64,000 nt of DNA, from NCBI GenBank assembly GCA_964492715.1, contig CAZBLK010000013.1:1-64000 (forward strand), written 5' to 3'. Made by a program: the position numbers and the translations under genes. The notes below the pieces were generated by a model, which was not told the origin of the DNA, made no database searches, and saw nothing but the letters and a program-made list of their open reading frames with translations. Within the stretch, counting starts at the first letter, position 1, and each line of letters begins with the position of its first letter. Positions 15,631 to 23,130 of the stretch are shown here, in pieces. Source of the DNA: CAZBLK01 sp964492715. Lineage in GTDB: Bacteria; Bacillota; Clostridia; Lachnospirales; WRBF01.

Positions 15631-18600
15631 ATGAAACAAACACTGATTCCGCAAAGTATCAGCGCACTATATAAAAACAGCCAAACAACTGCACTTAATA
15701 CCCTTAAAGAAAAAAGCAAGAGTAACGCCCTAGACAGTGTAAAGGCAGGAAGCGTTGTTTCATTAACGCTTGTTGACAAAACCAAAGGTAAAGTAACACT
15801 CCGTTTAGACGACGAAACAACCTTTGAAGCTGATGCTTCAAAGGTTGTTGGCAATGTTGGGGAAACGCTGAATTTTGAAGTTTTAAAAAGTGGAAACGGT
15901 GGCGTAAGTCTAAGGCAAATTAACAGCCAGCAAGAGAAGGGGCAAGATCAGGGGGCAGGGCAAGTACAAAGCGTTGACGGTTTGTCAACACAATCTGTTA
16001 AAGAGCTTTTTGAAAAAAGCGGCTTCTCTAAGGAAATTAATATTTTCAGCAAAGAATATTCCGAGGAGCAAGCAAAGGTTGCCGAAGCTTTGGCAAAAAT
16101 TAAACAAAAAATAATGTATGCCCAAAACAATGTTTCGGCAAACGCTGTTTCACAGCTAACTTCGGCTGGAATTTCTTTGGACAAAATCGACCTTGACCTT
16201 TTGACGTCTACAATCCGTGAAATTAAGTCGCAGCCCACAATTGAACAAACTAAAAAGTCGTTAGATGCAGTTCATAGCAAGCTTAATGATATAAAAGGCT
16301 TAAACGACAAAACAATTGTGAAGCTTTTGCGTGACGAGTCACCTTTAACGCTTGAAAACATTTATGTAGCAAAACATTCAGTAAAAGGCGACTATAATGG
16401 AGAGGCGAAAAAGCTTTCAAGTAGCGACTGGTCAAAGCTTTCACAAGAAATTTCAAAGCTGTTTGAGACAGAAGGGATTGAAAAAAGCCCTGAAAACTTA
16501 AAGCTTGCAAAGCTTATGGTTGAAAATGATGTTGCTGTAACAAAAGAAAATATTGACAAAGCACTGTTTCTTAAACACTTGAAAAACAACATAGACGACG
16601 CACTTGTAATTAGCGAAGCTGTTAAAAACATAGTAGCAAGCGGAAGTGTAGGGACAATTCCTCTTTATAACATGTACAATTCAGCGAACAGCCAAGACGA
16701 AGCCGCTTCTGAATTGTCCGACGACATTGTTGCTGTTTTAAAGGCTTTACCAAAGCTTAACGACAGACACATTGACCAGTTAGTTAGAAGCCAACTGCCA
16801 ATTACACTTAAAAACTTAAAAGAGGTTTTGAACAACTCGCTTAATGTTGGAGGAAACAAACAAGAACAAAAAACTTCTGAAAAGATAGATGCAATTACAG
16901 CAAAGCGCCAGCTCATGGAAATTCAGCTTAAAATGACAGAAGAATCGGCTGTTCGTCTTTCGCAAAAAGGAATTTCAATTGACACAGAGCCTTTGAAAAA
17001 AGTGCTAGACGAGCTTCGCAAGCTTGAACAGGAAAGCTATGCTAAAAACCTTCGTATGGTTGGGGCTTCTGACAGCCCTGAAAACGTTAAGCAAATGAAC
17101 AATCTCTTTTCAATGATAAGGGAAATTTCGCCGCTTACAAACAACGTTTTCTCCTATGCGTTGCAACACAAAAACGAGTTGAACATTGAAGGCGTTCACA
17201 ACGCTGTAAAAACGGCACAGCTTTTTAAAGACCTTGAAACGTTTGCAACCGTCCCAAGCACACGGTTTAACGACTCTTTTGCAAAAATTAAAGACCAGTT
17301 TAAACCGCTTGTAGAAGAACTTGGCTTAAACGCAACAGAGCAAAACGTTAGGGCCGCCGCCATTTTATCTAAAAATGAAATGGACGTAACCGAAGAAAAC
17401 ATAATTTCGGTTAAAACGGTTGACGCAAAAATTACCGAGGTGCGAAACAGGCTTCACCCAAACATTGCGGCTTCAATTATAAAAGATGGGCTAAACCCTG
17501 CAAAGCTACATGTTGACGACGTAATAAAATATATAGACGACTTCAGCGCAAAATACGCCGATGACTTATCCGACAAAATTCCAGAGCTTGTTGCAGAAAT
17601 GGACAGGGATAAACAGCTTACAGACGACCAGCGTGACTCTATGATTGCGATTTATCGTATGTTAAACACAATTTCGCAAAACGGCTCAGCGGCTTTAGGT
17701 GTAGTAGTAAAAAATGACATTGATTTAACTCTTGGCAACATGCTTTCGGCATCAAAATACTTTAAAGAAACTTCGGGCAAAAAATCCAAGCTGGACTACA
17801 CAGTTGATGAAAACTTTGGCTCACTTGAACAAATTGTTCGTGACGAAAGCAACATTGCAGCAGCATTTGAAAAAACAGAGCAGGTGAAGGCTTATCACAC
17901 GCTTGTAGCAAAGCAGCTTGCTGAAAACTGCACAGTTTCTGCGCTAAAAAAGGTTGTTTCAAGCAACGATAACATTTTGAACATGCCTCTTGATGCAGTT
18001 GCAGAAATGGTTGCGGCAGCAAACGAGGAAAGTAATTTGGTGAAGCAGGAGGAAATTCAGAGCGAGCAAATGGCACAGCAAATTTCTGAAAAGTTAAATG
18101 TTTCGGCAGAAGCAGTTAAACTTTTGCAAGAAAGCAACGCTCCAGTGACGCTTGCAAACATTGGTGTAATGCAAAGCCTAATGAAAAACCAATTTTTTGT
18201 TGCAGACAGTTTGAACAGCCTTGACGAACATGAGCTAAACGAAAATGAATTAAATGGAATTAAAGCGCAATTGCTTGACACTTCGCTTGACAAACTTGCA
18301 GATGGCAAGTCGCCAAACGAAGTTTTGGACGACATTTCGGAACAATTGTCAAACATTTGGGAAAACAGCAAAAGCCCTGACTTGATGAAACAAATTAAGC
18401 TTATACAGTCGGCAATTAAAGTTTCGCAATTTACAGAGAAGCCGACCAGCAACAGCTTTAAGCTTCCAATAGCATTAAACGGAAAAATTGCAGGGCTTAA
18501 TATGTATGTAATAAATGAAAATGTGTCGGCTACGGACGACATTAAGCTTGCGTTTTCAATAAACACAAGCAATTTGTCAAACGTTTCAGCTATAGTCACG

Positions 18601-18840
18601 GTTTCGGGTGATAATGCTTCAATTGAAGTTTCTTCGGACAACACAAAGTCTTTGGCGTTTTTGAAAGAAAACACTAGTGTGCTAGAGAAATTTGTTAATG
18701 ACGCTGGGTTTAACTTAACATATGTTTCGTTTGGTGAGGCAGATACTAACACAAATGTAAACGAAGAAAGTTTTGCTGGACAAATTCAACCGCAAGCTAG
18801 GGAAATTGAACTTCATTCAACTTATAACGAAGTCGTTTAG
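15631..18840 (+). CDS. Large repeat protein of the flagellin operon (DUF6240/FliK-like)
   Basis: A 1069-residue acidic, Lys/Glu-rich, mostly helical protein between flagellin and fliS. Residues 40-95 form a small beta domain (AGSVVSLTLVDKTKGKVTLR). Then a helical motif recurs irregularly: LLRDESPLTLENI (about 233), LMVENDVAVTKENI (294), LVRSQLPITLKNL (384), ILSKNEMDVTEENI (577), VVKNDIDLTLGNM (690) and LLQESNAPVTLANI (830). The last about 130 residues (KLPIALNGKIAGLNMYV onward) look like a FliK hook-length-control C-terminal domain. It has no signal peptide or membrane helix. The start at 15631 has GAGGTG upstream. I relate it to the DUF6240 family seen beside clostridial flagellins; function is unknown, with export or filament assembly being likely. 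Confidence 0.8.
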   Translation: MKQTLIPQSISALYKNSQTTALNTLKEKSKSNALDSVKAGSVVSLTLVDKTKGKVTLRLDDETTFEADASKVVGNVGETLNFEVLKSGNGGVSLRQINSQQEKGQDQGAGQVQSVDGLSTQSVKELFEKSGFSKEINIFSKEYSEEQAKVAEALAKIKQKIMYAQNNVSANAVSQLTSAGISLDKIDLDLLTSTIREIKSQPTIEQTKKSLDAVHSKLNDIKGLNDKTIVKLLRDESPLTLENIYVAKHSVKGDYNGEAKKLSSSDWSKLSQEISKLFETEGIEKSPENLKLAKLMVENDVAVTKENIDKALFLKHLKNNIDDALVISEAVKNIVASGSVGTIPLYNMYNSANSQDEAASELSDDIVAVLKALPKLNDRHIDQLVRSQLPITLKNLKEVLNNSLNVGGNKQEQKTSEKIDAITAKRQLMEIQLKMTEESAVRLSQKGISIDTEPLKKVLDELRKLEQESYAKNLRMVGASDSPENVKQMNNLFSMIREISPLTNNVFSYALQHKNELNIEGVHNAVKTAQLFKDLETFATVPSTRFNDSFAKIKDQFKPLVEELGLNATEQNVRAAAILSKNEMDVTEENIISVKTVDAKITEVRNRLHPNIAASIIKDGLNPAKLHVDDVIKYIDDFSAKYADDLSDKIPELVAEMDRDKQLTDDQRDSMIAIYRMLNTISQNGSAALGVVVKNDIDLTLGNMLSASKYFKETSGKKSKLDYTVDENFGSLEQIVRDESNIAAAFEKTEQVKAYHTLVAKQLAENCTVSALKKVVSSNDNILNMPLDAVAEMVAAANEESNLVKQEEIQSEQMAQQISEKLNVSAEAVKLLQESNAPVTLANIGVMQSLMKNQFFVADSLNSLDEHELNENELNGIKAQLLDTSLDKLADGKSPNEVLDDISEQLSNIWENSKSPDLMKQIKLIQSAIKVSQFTEKPTSNSFKLPIALNGKIAGLNMYVINENVSATDDIKLAFSINTSNLSNVSAIVTVSGDNASIEVSSDNTKSLAFLKENTSVLEKFVNDAGFNLTYVSFGEADTNTNVNEESFAGQIQPQAREIELHSTYNEVV

Positions 18841-18858
18841 ATGATAGGATATTGATTT

Positions 18859-19008
18859 ATGGAAAAGGACACAAAGCTTCCAAAAAAAATTTTACAGCTT
18901 GTTTCGGGCGTTGTAAAATATATAGACGAGGTAGACAGCAAGGCTTCCACTTTAAAAAATGGGAAGCCTGATGCTGTTTCAAATTTAAAGACGTTTAAAG
19001 ATGTTTAA
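18859..19008 (+). CDS. 49-residue protein of the flagellin operon
   Basis: A short frame starting 18 bases after the large repeat gene's stop and ending 29 bases before fliS. The product begins MEKDTKLPKKILQLVSGVV and is charged, with one amphipathic helix (KKILQLVSGVVKYIDEVDSK). The upstream SD is weak (AGGAT). Its position and clean fit between two genes of the same operon support it. It may be a small flagellar chaperone or regulator; there is no recognisable family. Confidence 0.6.
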   Translation: MEKDTKLPKKILQLVSGVVKYIDEVDSKASTLKNGKPDAVSNLKTFKDV

Positions 19009-19037
19009 AGAGTAAGTATGGCAGGCGAGGGGTGCAT

Positions 19038-19520
19038 ATGGAACTTTCAAAAGAGCTTACAATGGAAGACTACACCGCAAGGGTAACTACAGCAACACCT
19101 TTGCAGCTTGTTATAATTAATTATGAGCTGCTTTTACGCCATTTAAAAAACGCTCGAGAAGCCGATATTGAAGCGTGTAAAGATAACTTAAAGCGTGCAG
19201 TAGACTTTAATGGGCTTTTAATTGATTCACTTGATTTTAACTACGGCATAAGCAAAGAACTTTTACCGCTTTATGTATATGTTAATAAGCTTCTAATTGG
19301 TGCGTTGGCTAAGGATAACATCGAGGCTGTAAAAGAAATTATTGCAGAAGCAGAAAAAATTATGTATGGCTTGCTTGAAAGTTGGGTAGAGCTAGAAAAA
19401 AATGATACGTCAAAGCCTGTTATTGAAGGCGCAGAGCAAATTTATGCTGGGTTAACATATGGCAAAGGTATGCTTAACGAAATTGTTTTAGATGACGGCG
19501 ACAGAGGGTTTAAAGCTTAA
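19038..19520 (+). CDS. fliS: FliS-type flagellar export chaperone
   Basis: A 160-residue all-helical protein. The N-terminus carries a Y-x-x-x-x-x-x-T-A-(T/S)-P-x-x-L-(V/I) pattern (YTARVTTATPLQLVIINYE), the FliS hallmark. FliS binds the C-terminus of flagellin and prevents early polymerisation in the cytoplasm. ATG 19038 is preferred over GTG 19032 because GCGAGGGG then has normal spacing. It closes the flagellin operon; the short A repeat at 19535 follows and may act as the end of the message. It is somewhat longer than typical FliS (about 125-135 residues). Confidence 0.85.
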   Translation: MELSKELTMEDYTARVTTATPLQLVIINYELLLRHLKNAREADIEACKDNLKRAVDFNGLLIDSLDFNYGISKELLPLYVYVNKLLIGALAKDNIEAVKEIIAEAEKIMYGLLESWVELEKNDTSKPVIEGAEQIYAGLTYGKGMLNEIVLDDGDRGFKA

Positions 19521-19534
19521 AAACCTGCCACGCC

Positions 19535-19592
19535 TATAGCAATTCTGCTTTTAATGATGTTGGTGTAGGCATATTAAAACAGAATTGCTATA
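19535..19592 (+). repeat. Family A repeat, short form
   Basis: A 58-base copy with both A ends (TATAGCAATTCTG ... CAGAATTGCTATA) but lacking the inner hairpin. It lies between the convergent fliS and a small leftward gene and could end transcription from either side. Confidence 0.8.
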
Positions 19593-19611
19593 AGGGCTGT
19601 GGTTGTTAGTT

Positions 19612-19881
19612 TTAAAAAAACTTTTGTAAAATCCTGCCGAAACTTTCCCTTTCGGCTGGAGTTAAATCTTCCATAATTGCTTCAACCATAATTTTGCGTT
19701 CAGCTTTTGTAATTGCTTTGCCGTGTGGGCTGCTGTTTAGAAACGCCATTATAAGCATGACGGATTCAGCTTGGCTTTTGCCGTTAATCCTAACCATAAG
19801 CTCTTTAAGCGCAGAAACACGCTGACTATCTACACCTTTAAAAGCTTCCTTTTGCAAAATTTTATCAATATCAATTGCCAT
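19612..19881 (-). CDS. Small conserved hypothetical protein
   Basis: An 89-residue helical protein with no membrane segment or signal. It begins MAIDIDKILQKEAFKGV and ends TPAERESFGRILQKFF. The C-terminal half resembles part of the next gene upstream in size and charge, and both may belong to one uncharacterised clostridial sporulation- or motility-linked pair; this is inference from position. GAGGTG lies about 10 bases before the ATG. It follows the 229-residue gene by 14 bases, so they form an operon. Confidence 0.7.
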   Translation of the reverse strand: MAIDIDKILQKEAFKGVDSQRVSALKELMVRINGKSQAESVMLIMAFLNSSPHGKAITKAERKIMVEAIMEDLTPAERESFGRILQKFF

Positions 19882-19895
19882 TTAGTTGCAGCACC

Positions 19896-20585
19896 TCAAT
19901 TCGTATTTATTTTTTTCAACAACTCTTTTATATCCAACAATTTCATAATTAGTTCAATTTGTGCTTGTTTTTCTTTTGGCATGTGAGGGCGAATTGCATT
20001 AAGCATTTCCTTTTTGTAATTACCGTCTCTTTTTTTAAAGCTCATTGCTGTAATTTCATTTTCAAACTTCCCTTGCTCTAACGTTTCGTTTCTTACGTTT
20101 CCGTACATTTCAATTACACTTTTAAGCTCAAAAAGCTTGACCATTACGCCAATGGTTCGTTGGCTTTCCAAGCTTAAATAAGGTATTGCGGCTTTTATTC
20201 CTAAAAGCTCGTCTGTATGTATTGGGTCGTCAAAGTATTTTAGTGCAGTAGTTTTTTTTGGTTCTTCTTTATTACTAAATGATTGTTTTGAAAACTGAGG
20301 TTTTTCCTGCTCTGTCTTGTTTTCTTCAAGGTTTTCAGTTTTAATATCATGGTTATCTTCTTGTTCTTCTTGCCTATCGAGTGGTTTATTAAAAGCATTT
20401 ACCGCCTGCATAATTTCAATCATTTTCATTGCATTTGCAATTGAACCAAAACTATTTCCAGTTTCGTCTTGCTGTTTGTTTTCAGAACTGTTAGTATTTT
20501 CAGGCTTTGTACCTTGCCCTAAAGCTTCCTTTATTGTCATTACCTTTTCAAGCATATTAAACATTTCTAAATTGCTGTTATCCAT
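19896..20585 (-). CDS. Hypothetical protein with acidic linker
   Basis: A 229-residue protein. The N-terminal 45 residues are helical, residues 45-115 are low-complexity and rich in Glu, Gln, Asn and Lys (for example EEQEDNHDIKTENLEENKTE), and the C-terminal 110 residues form a helical domain starting at YFDDPIHTDELLGIKAAIPY. There is no signal peptide or membrane helix. It is the first gene of a two-gene leftward operon. The family is not recognised; a scaffold or regulatory role would fit the long linker but is a guess. Confidence 0.7.
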   Translation of the reverse strand: MDNSNLEMFNMLEKVMTIKEALGQGTKPENTNSSENKQQDETGNSFGSIANAMKMIEIMQAVNAFNKPLDRQEEQEDNHDIKTENLEENKTEQEKPQFSKQSFSNKEEPKKTTALKYFDDPIHTDELLGIKAAIPYLSLESQRTIGVMVKLFELKSVIEMYGNVRNETLEQGKFENEITAMSFKKRDGNYKKEMLNAIRPHMPKEKQAQIELIMKLLDIKELLKKINTN

Positions 20586-20622
20586 TTAACCACTCCAAAC
20601 AATTCCCAAAAAAATGATATTA

Positions 20623-20727
20623 TATAGCAATTTTAGTTTTTAACGATATTGGCAGAGGGAAGCCAAACGCCTAGTTGTTTGGCATTTTGACCGATAGACA
20701 ATGTCGATTAAAAACGGAATTGCTATA
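20623..20727 (+). repeat. Family A repeat (full length)
   Basis: Full-length A element (105 bases) with ends TATAGCAATTTTAG and CGGAATTGCTATA. Its last four bases are shared with the left end of a family B copy, so the two elements abut or overlap at TATA. Confidence 0.9.
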
Positions 20728-20826
20728 GCAATTTGAGTTTTTATAGTCACTATTTTGCGGCAAAAATATCGAACGATTCAACTATTTTTAGCACAAAATG
20801 GTGAACTGTTTATTCAAATTGCGATA
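20724..20826 (+). repeat. Family B repeat (full length)
   Basis: Left end TATAGCAATTTGAG, then TTTTTATAGTCAC, inner inverted segments GCGGCAAAAATATCGAACG, and right part GCACAAAATGGTGAACTG and CAAATTGCGATA. It is joined directly to the A element upstream. Confidence 0.88.
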
Positions 20827-20884
20827 CTTTGAATGTTATAATAAAATATGCGATAACATGCAATTTAAGAATAAAATTGTATAA

Positions 20885-20932
20885 AAAGGTAAGGCGGCTT
20901 TGCATTGACTTAAAGCCACGCAAAACCGCCAT
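20885..20932 (-). terminator. Terminator of the Gly-rich peptide gene
   Basis: Reading leftward, GGCGGTTTTGC pairs with GCAAAGCCGCC around a 16-base loop and is followed by TTACCTTTTT. It lies about 50 bases after the stop of the Gly-rich gene. Confidence 0.65.
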
Positions 20933-20979
20933 AGGCTATAGCTTTTGCAATGCAAAAAAAGGCTTGCTTTACAAAATGT

Positions 20980-21180
20980 CTACATGCCTGCTTCCATCAT
21001 TTTGTAGCCGCCCCAGCCGCCGCCACCTTGCCCTTGCATACACATAAGGAGCACGATGATGAGAAGTAAGTCTGACCCTCCGTCATTATTGTTTCCACAA
21101 AGACAAAGAATAAGAATTAAAAACATCATGTTGTTGCCTAAGCCGCCACCGCCACTACAGTTACCGCCAAACATACCCAT
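20980..21180 (-). CDS. Small Gly/Cys-rich hydrophobic protein, spore-associated type
   Basis: A 66-residue peptide with two hydrophobic stretches (MMFLILILCLCG and LLLIIVLLMCM) between Gly-rich segments (GGNCSGGGGLGNN; QGQGGGGWGG). Proteins of this look are labelled chorion class high-cysteine HCB protein 13 in clostridia and are often sporulation-linked. The start MGMFGG at 21180 has AAGGAGG 7 bases upstream. It has its own terminator, so it is probably monocistronic. The function is unknown. Confidence 0.72.
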   Translation of the reverse strand: MGMFGGNCSGGGGLGNNMMFLILILCLCGNNNDGGSDLLLIIVLLMCMQGQGGGGWGGYKMMEAGM

Positions 21181-21315
21181 AAAACAGCCTCCTTGTTATA
21201 TATCTGCTTAAAATTTCAAGCAGAAAAATATGATAACAATTGTATTTTATGAAGTATGTGTTGGAATGTTTCCTAATTATTGTAATTATAAATTTATGTG
21301 ATGTAATTTTAAATA

Positions 21316-21358
21316 AAAAAATGGCTGCCCACATTTTAATTGTGACACAGCCATTTTT
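21316..21358. terminator. Bidirectional terminator after the AtoE-type transporter gene
   Basis: AAAAAATGGCTG ... CAGCCATTTTT, an 11-base stem with A- and T-runs. It ends 1 base before the transporter's stop codon region (21360) on the leftward strand and could act in both directions. Confidence 0.8.
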
Positions 21359-21359
21359 A

Positions 21360-22709
21360 TTAGAACATAAGAAGCATTGGGAAAAACCCAACCAACAAAA
21401 ACCCTGTACAAATAACAAAACCAGATACAAGCAAACAAATAACGCAAAAGCCCATAATGTCCCTTGCGCCAAGCCCAGCAATGCCCAAAGCAGGAAGTGC
21501 CCAAAACGGTTGAAGCATGTTAGTCCAAGCATCCCCCCAAGCAATTGCCATAGCTGTAATTGCAGGCGAAACGTTAAGCTCCAAGCCAGCAGGCATCATA
21601 ATAGGTGCTTGAACAGCCCATTGTCCGCCACCAGAAGGAACAAAAAAGTTTACAAGCCCTGCACTTAAAAACGTAAACAATGGAAATGTAACGTTGTTTG
21701 AAATGCTTACGAAGAAAGTGGAGAAAACTCCGGCAAGCGACAAACCAGTTACAGCACTAACGCCTGTCATCATACCCATAATACCAGCATAAAATGGGAA
21801 TTGCAGCAAAATTCCGCCGCAACCTTTGACGGCCGCGTTTATTGCTTGCACGTAGCGAATTGGCGTTCCGTGAAGAATAATTCCCAACATAAGAATTATT
21901 AAATTAACAATGTTCAAATCTAACACAAAGCCTTTTGTTGCAAAGTGGTAAACTATGTAAGCTAAAGCTAATGCGCCAGTAATCATTGAAAGAACTGTGC
22001 TTCTTTCAAGAAACTCAGCAGGGGTTTTTGCTTTACCATAAACAACTTCGTCTTCGTCTACCAAAAGTTTTGGGTCGATAGAAACAACTTTGTCGTCTGC
22101 TGGGTGCATTTTTGCATTAATAAATGGAAGAATAACAAAAAGTGCAACTACAATCAAAAGGTTAAACGGTGAAAAAATAGTCATTGTAGTTGGCACTGGG
22201 TCTACAAAAGCATTTTCTCCAGCAACTGTAAGCGGAATAGAGCCAGAAATTCCACCATGCCAAACCAAAAAGCCAGAGTATGCCGAAGCGATAAGCAGAC
22301 GGTAGTCAACCTTTTTAACTACTCTTGCAATTTCCTTTGCAAAAATTGCGCCGATAACAAGCCCGAAACCCCAGTTAAACCAACATGCAATTACTGAAAT
22401 TACAGTAACAGTGATAATTGCTTGAACAGGTGTTTTTGGTATAGAGGCAAGCTTTCTTATAACCTTTTTAACAGGAGGGGCACTAGCCAAAGCAGAACCA
22501 AGCACCAATACCAGAGCCATCTGCATGGAAAAAGCAAGCAGTGACCAAACCCCAGAACCCCAGTTTTTCGCCATGTCTAAAGGCCCTTGACCAGTAAGTG
22601 GGATTCCGAGAATAAATACAAAAATTGTAAGTATTATACAGAAAATAAACGGGTCTGGAAGGTACTTTTGAACTACCGTAACACAACCATTTGTAAATTT
22701 TTTAAACAA
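21360..22709 (-). CDS. Short-chain fatty acid transporter, AtoE family
   Basis: A 449-residue polytopic membrane protein (about 11-12 helices). Family segments include YLPDPFIFCIILTIFVFIL near the start, WFNWGFGLVIGAIFAKEIAR around 115-135, GFLVWHGGISGSIPL, and FFVPSGGGQWAVQAP near 365-380. E. coli AtoE imports acetoacetate and short-chain fatty acids; here uptake or export of butyrate-like acids is plausible. It is monocistronic with a strong terminator. A family A repeat lies 43 bases upstream of the start in the promoter region. Confidence 0.92.
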   Translation of the reverse strand: MFKKFTNGCVTVVQKYLPDPFIFCIILTIFVFILGIPLTGQGPLDMAKNWGSGVWSLLAFSMQMALVLVLGSALASAPPVKKVIRKLASIPKTPVQAIITVTVISVIACWFNWGFGLVIGAIFAKEIARVVKKVDYRLLIASAYSGFLVWHGGISGSIPLTVAGENAFVDPVPTTMTIFSPFNLLIVVALFVILPFINAKMHPADDKVVSIDPKLLVDEDEVVYGKAKTPAEFLERSTVLSMITGALALAYIVYHFATKGFVLDLNIVNLIILMLGIILHGTPIRYVQAINAAVKGCGGILLQFPFYAGIMGMMTGVSAVTGLSLAGVFSTFFVSISNNVTFPLFTFLSAGLVNFFVPSGGGQWAVQAPIMMPAGLELNVSPAITAMAIAWGDAWTNMLQPFWALPALGIAGLGARDIMGFCVICLLVSGFVICTGFLLVGFFPMLLMF

Positions 22710-22751
22710 GTAAAAACCTCCTTATGTAGTCAGTGCAGGTAAGCTCTAATC

Positions 22752-22854
22752 TATAGCAATTCCACTTTTTAACGATATTGGCATAGAAAGCCAAACGCTA
22801 GTTGTTTGGTGGTTTCTACCGATAGACAATGTCGAATAAAAAGGGATTTCTATA
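22752..22854 (+). repeat. Family A repeat upstream of the AtoE-type gene
   Basis: Full-length copy: TATAGCAATTCCAC at the left and GGGATTTCTATA at the right (right end slightly degraded), with inner GCCAAACG and TTGTTTGG. It lies upstream of a leftward gene, so it is reversed relative to that gene. Confidence 0.85.
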
Positions 22855-23067
22855 GGTAACTGCACAGTAGTTATACCACCAAAATAATCGGCTAAGATTA
22901 TAATAGTTTAGTATAATTGTATGTATTGACAATATTATAACATTTTATAAATAGAATTCAACATTTTTTGTTTAATATTTCATAGTTAATTTTAATAAAG
23001 GCAATTTGCTAAAGCCATTAAGGTTTTTACTACATTAATATAGTATAAATATATAAACAGTACATAT
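22855..23067. other. AT-rich intergenic region without recognised genes
   Basis: About 210 bases between the A repeat and the terminator of the diguanylate cyclase gene. It contains AT-rich runs but no open frame, RNA or convincing promoter on either strand that I can support. Confidence 0.5.
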
Positions 23068-23106
23068 AAAAAAACAGCTTTAAATAGTTAAACAATTAAA
23101 AGCTGT
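23068..23106 (-). terminator. Terminator of the diguanylate cyclase gene
   Basis: On the leftward strand ACAGCTTTT and AAAGCTGT form a stem followed by TTTTTT. It begins 25 bases after the stop codon at 23131. Confidence 0.75.
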
Positions 23107-23130
23107 CAGCTAAAGCTATAATTATTCATC

